From positions 111,808,578-111,872,577 of the forward strand of contig OZ038382.1 in assembly GCA_964036045.1 (NCBI GenBank): a DNA stretch of 64,000 nucleotides. Direction: 5' to 3'. Position 1 is the stretch's first letter; each line of letters starts with the position of its first letter. This stretch comes from Eutreptiella sp. 'Long Island Sound 2002'. Taxonomy: Eukaryota > Euglenozoa > Euglenophyceae > Eutreptiales > Eutreptiaceae. Made by a program: the position numbers and the translations under genes. Positions 51,082 to 59,930 of the stretch are shown piece by piece. The notes below the pieces were generated by a model. That model had not been told where the DNA came from. It ran no database searches and saw only the letters and a program-made list of their open reading frames with translations.

Positions 51082-52686
51082 CTACGCCAGACTCTGGTGG
51101 GACAGGGAGAGGGCCTTGGTGGTCGGGGACGCATATCTGGGGAGATGGGCGAGGTGTGACTGCAACGTGGGAGGGAGCGTGGCGTCCTCAGGGTTGGTGG
51201 CCTGGATTACCCCCAGGTGGGTGGTGGTTGTCACGACTTTCAGTCCTTGTGGCCCCAGGGTGGGGGGCGTGGCAGACCCCTTGATCATGGCCACTGACTT
51301 TATTGGGGGGACGATGGGGTTGTTGCGGGAGAGGTAGGAGATGGTCACATCCAGTAAGGTGCTGGCCTGCTGGGTGACCGTTGGCCCGGGGTCTGGGGTG
51401 TTGGGTTCGTGTGGGCCGTGTGCAACCGTGAGGTTGGTGTCGTCCGCGAAGCCCACCAGGGGGGAGAGGAGGGGGTAGGGTGCGTAGGCCGGGTAATCCT
51501 GCTCGACTGTGAGGGCCAGGGGGAGCGTCAGGAGGAGGTACAGCAAGGGGCCCTCTGCTCCTCCTTGAAGGACCCCGCTGCCTGGCTCCAGGAAGGGGGT
51601 GGGGCCTGCTCCAGTGCGGACCGTGTACTTGCGGGTGCGGATGTAGCCGGAGGCGAAGTTGTAGAAGTGGAGGCCCAGGCGTTTCCACACCGCTCCCAGA
51701 AGGAGCCAGGGGGTGTTCGGGAAGGCTCCCTTGACGTCGAGGAAGGCGATGATGAGGTCTACCGGGTCCCTGTCGTCGATGGTGTCCTGGAGGAGGATGG
51801 CCTCATGTGGGGACCGGCCTGGGATGGCCCCCCAGAGGCTGGCGGGTAAGTGGGGGTCAGGTTGGGGGCGGATGCGGCGTAGGAGGACGGTCCAGACGAT
51901 TTTGACCTCCGTGACTGCACAGACTATGGGGTGCCAGTTGTCCGGGTTGGCCCAGTCCCCCTTTTTGTAGAGGGGGCGGACAGCGTTTGGCCAGTCTGGT
52001 GGTAGGGGGGTTTGCCCCCTGACGATGTCCCAGAGGCGGTGGGCGAGGATGCAGAGGAGGTGGGCGGGGAGGTGGTAGTATGCCTCTGCAGGGAGGCCGT
52101 CGTAGCCTGGGGTTTTGTGTTGCCGGAGACTGTGGATGGCCCTCCGGATTTCGTGGATTGTGAAGGGGCGCTTTTCAAGTTGCCTCCTCTGGGCGTGGTT
52201 GAAGAGCTGAGTGAGGCGGTCAATTTTGGCCTGGGTGTCCGTGTCCAGTGTGTCTCTGGTGGGCGTGTGTTGTTGGAAGAAGCTGTCTTGGGTGGCCTGG
52301 AGCACGGTGGCGGGGTCGTTGCTCAGGGAGCCGTCCTCCTGTCTGACCGTGGTGATGGTGCAGTGGCCGGTGTCGGTCATGGCGTCGTTGAGGTGGCGGA
52401 TGGCCTTGTAGAAGAGTTCATGTTGCGCATACCGTTCGTGTTCTTGGGCGATTCGCTGTTTCCTGTGGATGTGCCACTGCTGCAGGTCTGCCCTGATGTG
52501 GGCTATCTGCGTCCTGCAGTGGTGGATGTGTTGGCTCCTTCGGGGGGTGTCGTTGTGGAGGAGGGTCGCCAGTTGTTGCTTTGCATGCCAGAGGTCATGG
52601 AGCATGTCCTCTAGGGCCGTGGGTGGTCCGTCAACGTCGGTGTGGGGATGTTGCTGGAAGCCGCGGGCGACGGTGGCCGTGCGCAT
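51082..52686 (-). CDS. reverse transcriptase domain of E3
   Basis: A 534-codon frame. The N-terminal 120 residues are the helical linker after the endonuclease. RT motifs in order: RPLYKKGDWANPDNWHPI (about 235-252), motif A IAFLDVKGAFPN with the first catalytic Asp (about 311-322), motif B GVLQGGAEGPLLY (about 370-382), motif C VGFADDTNLTV with the catalytic Asp pair (about 408-418), and HLGV after it. The PGYDGLPAE motif of LINE RTs is present at about 190. Upstream, HDKQA-TGA separates it from the endonuclease. The palm itself has no stop. It would copy element RNA at the nicked target. Confidence 0.92.
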   Translation of the reverse strand: MRTATVARGFQQHPHTDVDGPPTALEDMLHDLWHAKQQLATLLHNDTPRRSQHIHHCRTQIAHIRADLQQWHIHRKQRIAQEHERYAQHELFYKAIRHLNDAMTDTGHCTITTVRQEDGSLSNDPATVLQATQDSFFQQHTPTRDTLDTDTQAKIDRLTQLFNHAQRRQLEKRPFTIHEIRRAIHSLRQHKTPGYDGLPAEAYYHLPAHLLCILAHRLWDIVRGQTPLPPDWPNAVRPLYKKGDWANPDNWHPIVCAVTEVKIVWTVLLRRIRPQPDPHLPASLWGAIPGRSPHEAILLQDTIDDRDPVDLIIAFLDVKGAFPNTPWLLLGAVWKRLGLHFYNFASGYIRTRKYTVRTGAGPTPFLEPGSGVLQGGAEGPLLYLLLTLPLALTVEQDYPAYAPYPLLSPLVGFADDTNLTVAHGPHEPNTPDPGPTVTQQASTLLDVTISYLSRNNPIVPPIKSVAMIKGSATPPTLGPQGLKVVTTTTHLGVIQATNPEDATLPPTLQSHLAHLPRYASPTTKALSLSHQSLA

Positions 52687-52734
52687 GGCTGTGAGTAGGT
52701 CGGTGGGGACCGGTTGGATGCGCCGGGCGCGGTC

Positions 52735-53107
52735 TATGGCCCTGTGATATTGGGATCAGGCCTGTTTGTCGTGCAGTGAAGGCATCTGCAGGGAGGGTGG
52801 TACGCCCTGGTCCGCATCCTCTGGGGTGCTGGGGGGAAGGTTGGGGATGGTGAGGCGGATGTGCAGGAAGCTATGGCCTGTGGGTCCCAGCGAGAGGGGC
52901 CCATATCGGGCCTCCGCCTAGATGATGGTGGTGGGGTCGCCATAGCATAAGTCGATGCGGGAGGGGGCGGCATCTGCTTGGTGGGAGAGGTGGGATGGTT
53001 GGCCTCCGAGGTTGGCCGTCAGGTCCACGAGCAACAGCATTTCGATGGTGTCGCGGACTGCATGGTTCTGGGGTGTGGCCTGTCCCCCTCGGTCCGCCAG
53101 GGTGGGG
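52735..53107 (-). pseudogene. C-terminal fragment of an AP-like endonuclease of E3
   Basis: Minus frame: HPTLADRGGQATPQNHAVRD, LGGQPSHLSHQADAAPSRID, LCYGDPTTII, a TAG, then ARYGPLSLGPTGHSFLHIRL. The SRID-LCYGDP and TGHSFLHI strings are in the places of the conserved S-R-I-D-x-(I/V) and (S)DH motifs that end exonuclease/endonuclease/phosphatase domains; here the D of DH is G. The N-terminal catalytic part is missing because the element is truncated at 53107. Confidence 0.65.
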
Positions 53108-53119
53108 TGTTTTAGGTAA
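53108..53119 (+). repeat. target-site duplication of E3, right copy
   Basis: TGTTTTAGGTAA, identical to 41599-41610. Confidence 0.88.
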
Positions 53120-53388
53120 ATTCTTGCTGGCGTGCCACCCTCCCAACAATTATGTAGTTTTGTGAGACCATTTTTTAAATCATGTTTTCCAGGTTTTGCT
53201 AACCATTGAGTAGTTGAAATATAAGCATTTCGGGGATACCTTGAAGCAAGTCGTAACTTACTACGGAGTCAAGTAGTGCTCCTTCTCTTTCTCGACCTGA
53301 TCCAGCTGAGTACAACCTATCCAGCTCGACTCGAAGAGCGGTACCAAGACGTCCATGCCATCATCCAGCGGGAGGCAGATTCAGTGGG

Positions 53389-54415
53389 ATGTCGGGTTGT
53401 CAAGAGTATATCGAGCACAGCGAACTCCTCCTCCTAGAGGGGGCAGGTGACCTCATCAAGCGCATGGGAACATCAAAACATCTTACGGCTCAAGTCAGGA
53501 CTGCCTATCAACGAGGAACACAATGGACTAGGAATATCGAATTTCGAAGATACAAGTATGTGGACGCAGACGAGGATCTTCGCCGCAACGACTCTCCGGC
53601 CACTAACCCGTTTGATCCCGACCCTCTCGATGTTGGATACTTCCCTTCCGATTCCAATGCACCTCAACACCATTTCAACGTTCCGATGGCCAAGTACCTT
53701 ACTCGACTCCAACCTGCCTACGAAGATGCGCACCGGAAAAATGTACGCAGCAGACATTATCCAGACCTCGACGTCAATATTGCTGACACGGCACCGAGTC
53801 CTGTATCGGCAGAAGCGGTTCGATTCGCCCTGGAACGCACACTCTCTGAAGTTAATTCAGTCGATCAGGACCTTGGCTGACTGCAACACGACTCTGGAAC
53901 AGAGATGCTGGACATTAGGGAATGGTATGGCCATGTGCACAACACCAAGAAAGTGAATGTGGTCATCAATGTTCGAAGGTTATCAATTGCCGATACTCCA
54001 TGCTGGCGAGTCCATGCCAGGAGCAGATGGATCTTCTTCCATGATGATGTCGGCTATTCAACCAACAAACAGTTTTGAAAGAGTCCATGCTAGGATTGAG
54101 GCTCTCACGCCTTTCAGTCTGCGACTCGCTCTGGCATCCAGAACAACAAAGCGTGGGTCCCGTCGAACCTTTGGTGTTTCTATGCCAAGCGGTCCCAGGC
54201 ATTTCTGGGAGTTGGGTAGCATCGACCCATGGGACAAGAACCTGTCATTGCTTACGAATACAAGGTGCCCATGGAAGGTAGGAGTGGTGACCAGAATCTT
54301 TGGTTGGTGTTCCACCCAGTAGGACTCCTTGGAGAGAAACGCGCGCTCGAGAACCAAGTTTGTCGACATTACATTTATCGATGGACAGCATGTACGATGG
54401 CAAAAGGTAGGTAGG
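53389..54415 (+). pseudogene. broken unidentified gene
   Basis: The frame starting at 53389 has an RNY codon pattern and acidic composition (RRYKYVDADEDLRRNDSPAT, HHFNVPMAKYLTRLQPAYED, SAEAVRFALERTLSEVNSVD). A TGA (53878-53880) interrupts it, but the same frame continues with LQHDSGTEMLDIREWYGHVH, NTKKVNVVINVRRLSIADTP and SRWIFFHDDVGYSTNKQF before a second TGA. Shifted frames then carry further protein-like text, including PVIAYEYKVPMEG and NLWLVFHPVGLLGEKR (about 54235-54350). So this is one gene with a nonsense change and at least one frameshift. Codon use is AT/GC-balanced, unlike the LINEs. A competing 169-codon frame (53447) is probably a shadow. Family unknown. Confidence 0.5.
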
Positions 54416-55090
54416 TGGGTATTATCGGGGGCTCGGCATGCCTCTCTTGACAATGCAGGAAGAAGGTCTCAACAAGGGAACGTCCTGTCCTTCCGACAGC
54501 CCTAGGTCAGGTGCCCCTTGAGCCGCTTCAGCAGGCCCTTGGGAAGGCATTGTGCCGGCCACCGGGCCCCATGTGTCCCAGGTGGCAGGGGGTCTCCACA
54601 TGTGTCCGTGGGTAGGGCGACATGTCCCCTCGGTTGGGCGGTAGCTCTGGGAGGCTGCCCAGCCGTGTCGAGTATCTCTCCTCATAGAAGGCATTGCTGC
54701 TGCCAGTCTACAGTACGACCGCCTCACCCCTGTGGCTCGACTTTACGGGGCCTCGCTGCTTGGCAGGCAACCACCTCGTGCACTGTGAACCAGGTCGCCT
54801 GTCACCGGCTGCTGCTATGGCTCCGGGTGAAGTTTGCCATGGTCCCCGATGCAGCCTGACCGAGCTCAGACGTGGGGCCTTTGGGTACCGCCCCTGCTGC
54901 TGGTGCCGTGGGTTGGCTGGGTTACCCCAGTGCGTCCCACGGGTCAGGTGTTGTTTGCTGTTACCTATCCCTCGGCCGCCCTAGGTGCGCACGTGTGTGC
55001 CGTCCCCATGACCCCTTGGTGCTTGTTCGCCGGTGTGCACGCCCGCTGTGTGGTGTGTGCAGTGTCCTCGGCCTCCTGGCACTTGCTTGC
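54405..55090 (-). repeat. repeat B, copy 1
   Basis: Starts GGTAGGTAGGTGGG, then GGCTCGGCATGCCTCTCTTG and some 500 bp matching 59931-60520, ending after part of one minisatellite unit (GCAGTGTCCTCGGCCTCCTG). A weak candidate duplication is ATGGCAAAA before it and ATGGTCAAA after it. Confidence 0.8.
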
Positions 55091-55720
55091 ATGGTCAAAT
55101 TGGGCTGGGCGAATGTCACCATTGACGCCCCCTTTCAGGCCAAGGTTTGGAAACATAATTTTCCTTCCGACAAGTGGTCCTCTAGAGGGTAGTCCTCTAT
55201 GGCACACTGGACCCAAATAAATATGGCACAAAAATTTCTCCAACTGAGGAACCCCCCCTATGTGCTACATTTTTGAGTGTCAATAACGAATTTTGTTTTT
55301 GGCTGATTTTTGTTGCTTCATATGAAAAGTGTTGTTTATCGCAAAAACAATAACGCAACAGCAGCATGTACGCCAATGTTTGTTGATCTCAGATCCTAAG
55401 AACTGGCCTCTCGTCCAAGATTTTCTGCTTCTTGCATATTCCCCCATTGCCTTCCTCTATGCAAACAACTTAGAAACGACTTGGTCTAACGAAGCCAAGA
55501 TTTGTAGCATGATGTGTTGCCCAAGCGATGAAATTTAAAGCTACCCTTGAGGGTAATAATATCTTTCTCTTACAGTTCATGTGTATGAGACTCGTGGGAT
55601 TTGAATGAATATCAATAGGTGAACTAAGTAGATACATTCACAATTGCACAAGTAGAAACACGAAAGAGAGCCCAACATGCACAGGCTCCAAGGACTCTCT
55701 AATGATAATGCAACGTGTTT
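55091..55720. other. intergenic DNA, nothing recognised
   Basis: AT-rich, with no frame, repeat or RNA gene that can be supported. Confidence 0.4.
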
Positions 55721-57310
55721 ATCAAATCTTGGCCCGTTTGGGCCAAGATGCAAACGTCTCTAGCTAAATGGTAACTCTAAAGCCATTGAGCAGTGGTAGG
55801 GGACAAGCATGTTTATGACTCACACTGTAAGGTTGAAGATCAATAAAGATTTCCTACTACGTTATGGACAAAATAGAACCCCTTGGCCCATGCTGGCCAA
55901 GCATCTTTGGCCAATTCCAACCAAGGACGTTGCTAGATGCAAGGTTGAAATCAATTTGTTCCATGTAAGGTCCACTTTGCGATAGGGGACGGTCTTGGCC
56001 GGTTCTGGCCCAACAGCCTTGACGGAATGGTGAAATCTTTGACGAAGAACATGCAATGGATGCCAAGGCTACAGCATGGACACTGGCTGTGAAACGTTCT
56101 GATCTACTGGGGAGCTGCTGCCGACATTCCCAACTGCGGCGTGCGCACAGTGAATTGGAATTCCGATACTTATTAGCGATGCTACAAAGCTTCAGGCAAC
56201 AAATCAACATCAATTCTTCAATACAGTCTCATGTCAACCATTCTGAAACGTCGTTGTCGTTCTGGTGACAGCTGGTGACGGTTTTGTTCACTATAGTGGG
56301 ATTTACCTATGATGCCTTGCATAGACTTGAGTCGCAATCTTGTGAAAGGTTGAAATGGACCAGTCTTGGCCGGGAGGTTTAGGTCTCAGCCTTTTTGATG
56401 TCGTTTTGGGCAGAACGGGATATTGTTTGTAGTTTTCATTGGGTCTGGCCTACCCTTGTTGTATATCACTCCCTAAAGGTTCCTCCAAGGAGGTGGAGGG
56501 AAGGTTCATACTTGTGCCGTACTTGTTCGCCTTCATAAGGGGACTCCCCTGGCTGTTTTGTCACGCTAGTTCACTACTTTCATGTCAGCCTCTTTGGTGA
56601 TATAATCTTAGACTAAGGTTTGCTCATCCCCATTGTGACGGGACCTTTGGTATGTAGTTCATGTTGCTCCACTGAGTGCATGAGCAATGATGGTACAAGC
56701 CTTCAGGAGTTATCCGCACAAATCACGTCTCATGATTCGAACCTTTGAAGCTTTGAGGATGGAAATCAAAGAGTTTTGGGGGGGAAAGCCTATCCGGCGA
56801 ACCTACTGATCGACGAACCCATTTGGTTACTTCATATTTGAATTTCCCGCGTGCTTTTTCACTATAATTCACAAAGAAAGCTGAGAAATCGTTAATTTTC
56901 TACGCTGACGGCGGCACGCCACAGGGCCGCCGACGCGACAATTGATTCAAGTCTTGGCCGGTTTCGGGCCAGATTCTCGACAGTAGGCTGAGGGGACTTC
57001 AGGTTGTTAGATGCCGTTTGGCCGGAGCCCCTAAACAGGTCTTCGTCTGCAGTTTCCTACTAACATAGAAGAAACACACTTCAGTGTTTCCCGTACATCA
57101 CTTTTTGCCGGAATCGGCCAAGGTGACATGGCCGGCATTCGCCAAGAAGGTCTGTTTCCACTGTAGTGGCCAGGGGCATAGCAACATTCATTGTCAATGC
57201 TAAAATGCTGAAGACATGAATACGCATCACCTAATGCCCGAAGATGGATATGGTCGTCCCTATATATACAGCACCACCCTATCCATCTTGGCCTGGACCG
57301 GCCAAGGTTC
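55721..57310. repeat. region with recurrent CTTGGCC...GGCCAAG hairpins
   Basis: Clear inverted repeats: CTTGGCCC-GTTT-GGGCCAAG (55728-55747), CTTGGCC-N6-GGCCAAG (55882-55901 and 57287-57306). Weaker or half copies lie near 55905, 55994, 56364, 56953 and 57107-57154. The arms are the same each time and the loops differ. No gene was recognised; the frame at 57031-57438 (-) is not convincing. Confidence 0.55.
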
Positions 57311-57672
57311 AAAAAGCATGTTGATTCCTCACTCTTTGCTCCTTGAATCATGAGGCTAATGGAAACCTTTTGTGTTTGTAGGAGTGCACAGATAGCAACA
57401 TGTCCTTTGCTGTACATACAATTGCCATTGAAGTACAAATCGTCAAATTACTTTGTACTACAAGGGTTACACATCATCCAAGGACGTCTACAACTTGCAT
57501 TTCTTTGTGTCAAAACATTATGAGTTCATCCAACTGTCTCTAGAAGGCTGTTAGCTATTACTTGAAAGTTCATCAAGTTGACCAATATGGTCTACCACAA
57601 GTCAAAATGGGGATCCGATACAAAATGTCAAATTGTAACATTGAAAAAGATGGCCTTAGATGGATGGGCAAT

Positions 57673-58200
57673 TGATTCCGGCCCCGCGTCGTTTGACGTC
57701 ATCCTGACGCCAACCTGACGCTAAATTATCCTGACACCTTCCTGACGCCACCCTGACGCCTTCCTGACGCATCCTGACGCATCCTGCCGCGCTCCTGACG
57801 CCTACACCTCTACCCTGACACACATTTGACGCTTGCCTGACGCCATCCAGACGCATCCTGACGCCCTCCCGACGCCATCCTGACGCCATCCTGACGCATC
57901 CTGACGCATTTTTGACGCCATTGGACTATACTGACATTCCCTGACGCCATCTTGACGCCATCCTGACGCCATCCTGACGCTGTCTTGACATTTTCCTGAC
58001 GTCTTCTGAAGCCATCCTGACGCATCTCAACACAACCTGACGCCATCCGTGATACATTCCTGACGTCATCCTGACGCCATCCTGACGCCATTCTGACGCA
58101 GTCCCGACGTCATCCTGACGCATCCCGACGCATCCTGACGCCTTCCCCACACGCCGTGCCGCCCTTGAAGCTCCAGGCCCAGTTGGAGTACCTGGGGGCC
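57673..58200 (-). repeat. inverted partial copy of the GTCAGG transposon end
   Basis: Reverse complement of about 14514-15018: TGATTCCGGCCCCGCGTCGT, then TCCTGACGCCA repeats, then CCGTGCCGCCC, GAAGCTCCAGGCCCAGTTGG and AGTACCTGGG. The transposon's other end is not present beyond 58200. Confidence 0.85.
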
Positions 58201-58329
58201 ATCCTAATCAAGAATGAATATCCGGACCGAGTTGTTGGGGGAGGGAACATCAGCAATGACTGGTGAGGGACATCAAGGATGATTCACACATTGATGGCTC
58301 TTGACAAAGTGAAATCAGCTTGCAAGTGA

Positions 58330-59130
58330 ACCCCATCACCACGAGGCCCACTTTCAAGGCTTTTTGGACTTCTGAATGCCAAAATCCCCCAAAATGGGCT
58401 CAAAATGGGCTCATTTTACCCGTTTGTGCACCCCAAATGGTCCAGGATGAGGTTTGGAAAAATGTGTTTTTGACCCACTTTTGACCCATTTTGGTCCCAA
58501 AACAGCCCATTTTCAAGGCATTTTGGGACTTTAGGACCAAAATGGGCCACCACAAGCCCAAAACAGTCGAAAAACACTTGTTTTACAGTCGCACATGGTC
58601 TAGGATCATTTTTGAAAAAAGTCATCTTTTTGCCCCTACTAGACCCTGTTGACCCATTTGGGCACCCACCTGTTTGGGCTTGGGCTTGCAGCTTGCCGCA
58701 GCCTAGTGGGCCTAGGTATTGGGGTCTAGGTGTCTGTTTGGGCAATTCTGAGTGGTGGAAACCACAAAAAGTGGAGGGTTGCGGGTGGAGTAGGTGCCGT
58801 CGGAATCGCATTTTGAGCCATGTAGCCAAAGATATGGCCTATTCTTGGTTTGTGGCTGTCGGCATTTGGAGCTTCTGGGGCCCTTTTTGGGCCGTTTCCG
58901 GGATATATCATGGATTTAGAGGGCTGCAAAGAGCTCGTTGACACGGGGAAGTCAAGCCGCATGTGTAGTGACCCACTGTTTTTCTTCGTTTGGCCGTTTG
59001 GAATGGGTCCCAGGGCTTTTTTGGCCCAAAAATGGCTGTTTTTGGCGCTAAACTGCAGCTTTTGAAACCGAGGTCCGCCACTTGCGAATCCTGTTCCTGG
59101 CTGCCACCGTTGAGTTTCTGGCTCATACTT
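58330..59130. other. low-complexity AAAATGGG/CCCATTTT-rich DNA
   Basis: Short phrases such as CCCAAAATGGGCTC, GACCCATTTTGG and TTTTTGGCCCAAAAATGG recur irregularly. Open frames on either strand look compositional. Confidence 0.4.
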
Positions 59131-59245
59131 CGTGCGGTTGTCGCTCACACCCATAGGTATCATCCATCAAAATCCCCAGTCGAATCCGGTGCACCACGAC
59201 GGAGGTCTGATTTTTACCCATTTCGCGCGTGCTGCTTGCTGCTTG

Positions 59246-59269
59246 CTGCTGCTGCTGCTGCTGCTGCTA
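59246..59269 (+). repeat. (CTG)n microsatellite
   Basis: About eight GCT/CTG units, preceded by GCTGCTTGCTGCTTGCTG. Confidence 0.9.
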
Positions 59270-59279
59270 AACCTGGTAG

Positions 59280-59917
59280 GTCCACCCTAGACCCTAAAAA
59301 GGGTTATAAAGTCAAGACTGGTTCCACCAGCTCGGTGACCCCAACCCTACCTACAATTGTTGCAAAAATCATCCCCTTCAACAAAAAAAACAGTTCTGCG
59401 CACCATTGCACCTACCCTTACCCAATAAGGCAATGTAGCATGCAACCAAAACACTTCAAATCCTCAAACAAAATCTTTAGAGTAAATTGCAAACCATCAT
59501 TGTTAGCAAAAATGGACCTTTCTTATCTTTGCACTTTCCTTACAGTGCCATTCCGCAAAAACACGTTTTCCCCCTGAATGGCCGGCACCGGGCAATCATG
59601 CTTAGGCGGCTCAAGTTGCATGGTCAAAAACGAAGGAAAAGAAAGGAAAATGACAGGTTTCCAAAGGCATCAAAAAATAGTTGTTTTGATGGATATTTCA
59701 AAACCGTCGCAAACAAGTACGACGAAATAAATACTTCTATAAGAATAACGTGTCCCATGGGTGAGACAGGGGCAAGTATTGTTTTGTGGCCTCGCGCAAA
59801 GACGTTCATTTCTGTCACATTAATGTACTACAGCACGACGCATTAGGCAGGTTGTCGAAAAATGGAAACCTGTCGTATTTGGTACCATTATCAGGATTGC
59901 GTGATAGAGATGGATCT
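59280..59917. other. intergenic DNA, nothing recognised
   Basis: AT-rich; short frames only, no motif or repeat that can be supported. Confidence 0.4.
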
Positions 59918-59930
59918 ATTAACGAATAAA
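59918..59930 (+). repeat. target-site duplication of repeat B copy 2, left
   Basis: ATTAACGAATAAA, 12 of 13 identical to 62297-62309 (ATTAACAAATAAA). Confidence 0.75.

Larger units (their letters stand above)
41611..53107 (-). mobile_element. E3: 11.5-kb APE-type LINE with pol-first order
   Basis: Bounded by the 12-bp duplication TGTTTTAGGTAA. On the minus strand: truncated AP endonuclease C-terminus, RT palm with all motifs, thumb, CCHH finger, RNase H, zinc finger, ORF Y, ORF Z, then about 2.7 kb without a recognised gene and a CCTA-type tail. AP endonuclease plus RT plus RNase H places it among the I-, Tad-, R1- or LOA-like LINE groups; the clade cannot be fixed by eye. Many in-frame stops show it is dead. 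Confidence 0.88.

Noticed and set aside
53447-53956. 169-codon plus frame overlapping the broken gene
   Set aside because: The neighbouring phase has the RNY codon bias and continues in frame across the TGA with clear protein character; this one does not.
57031-57438. 135-codon minus frame in the hairpin region
   Set aside because: No motif; its codon pattern is no better than that of the other phases, and it includes hairpin arms.
58726-59163. 145-codon minus frame
   Set aside because: Arises in CCCAAAATGGG low-complexity DNA without a stop by chance; an overlapping plus frame is equally open.
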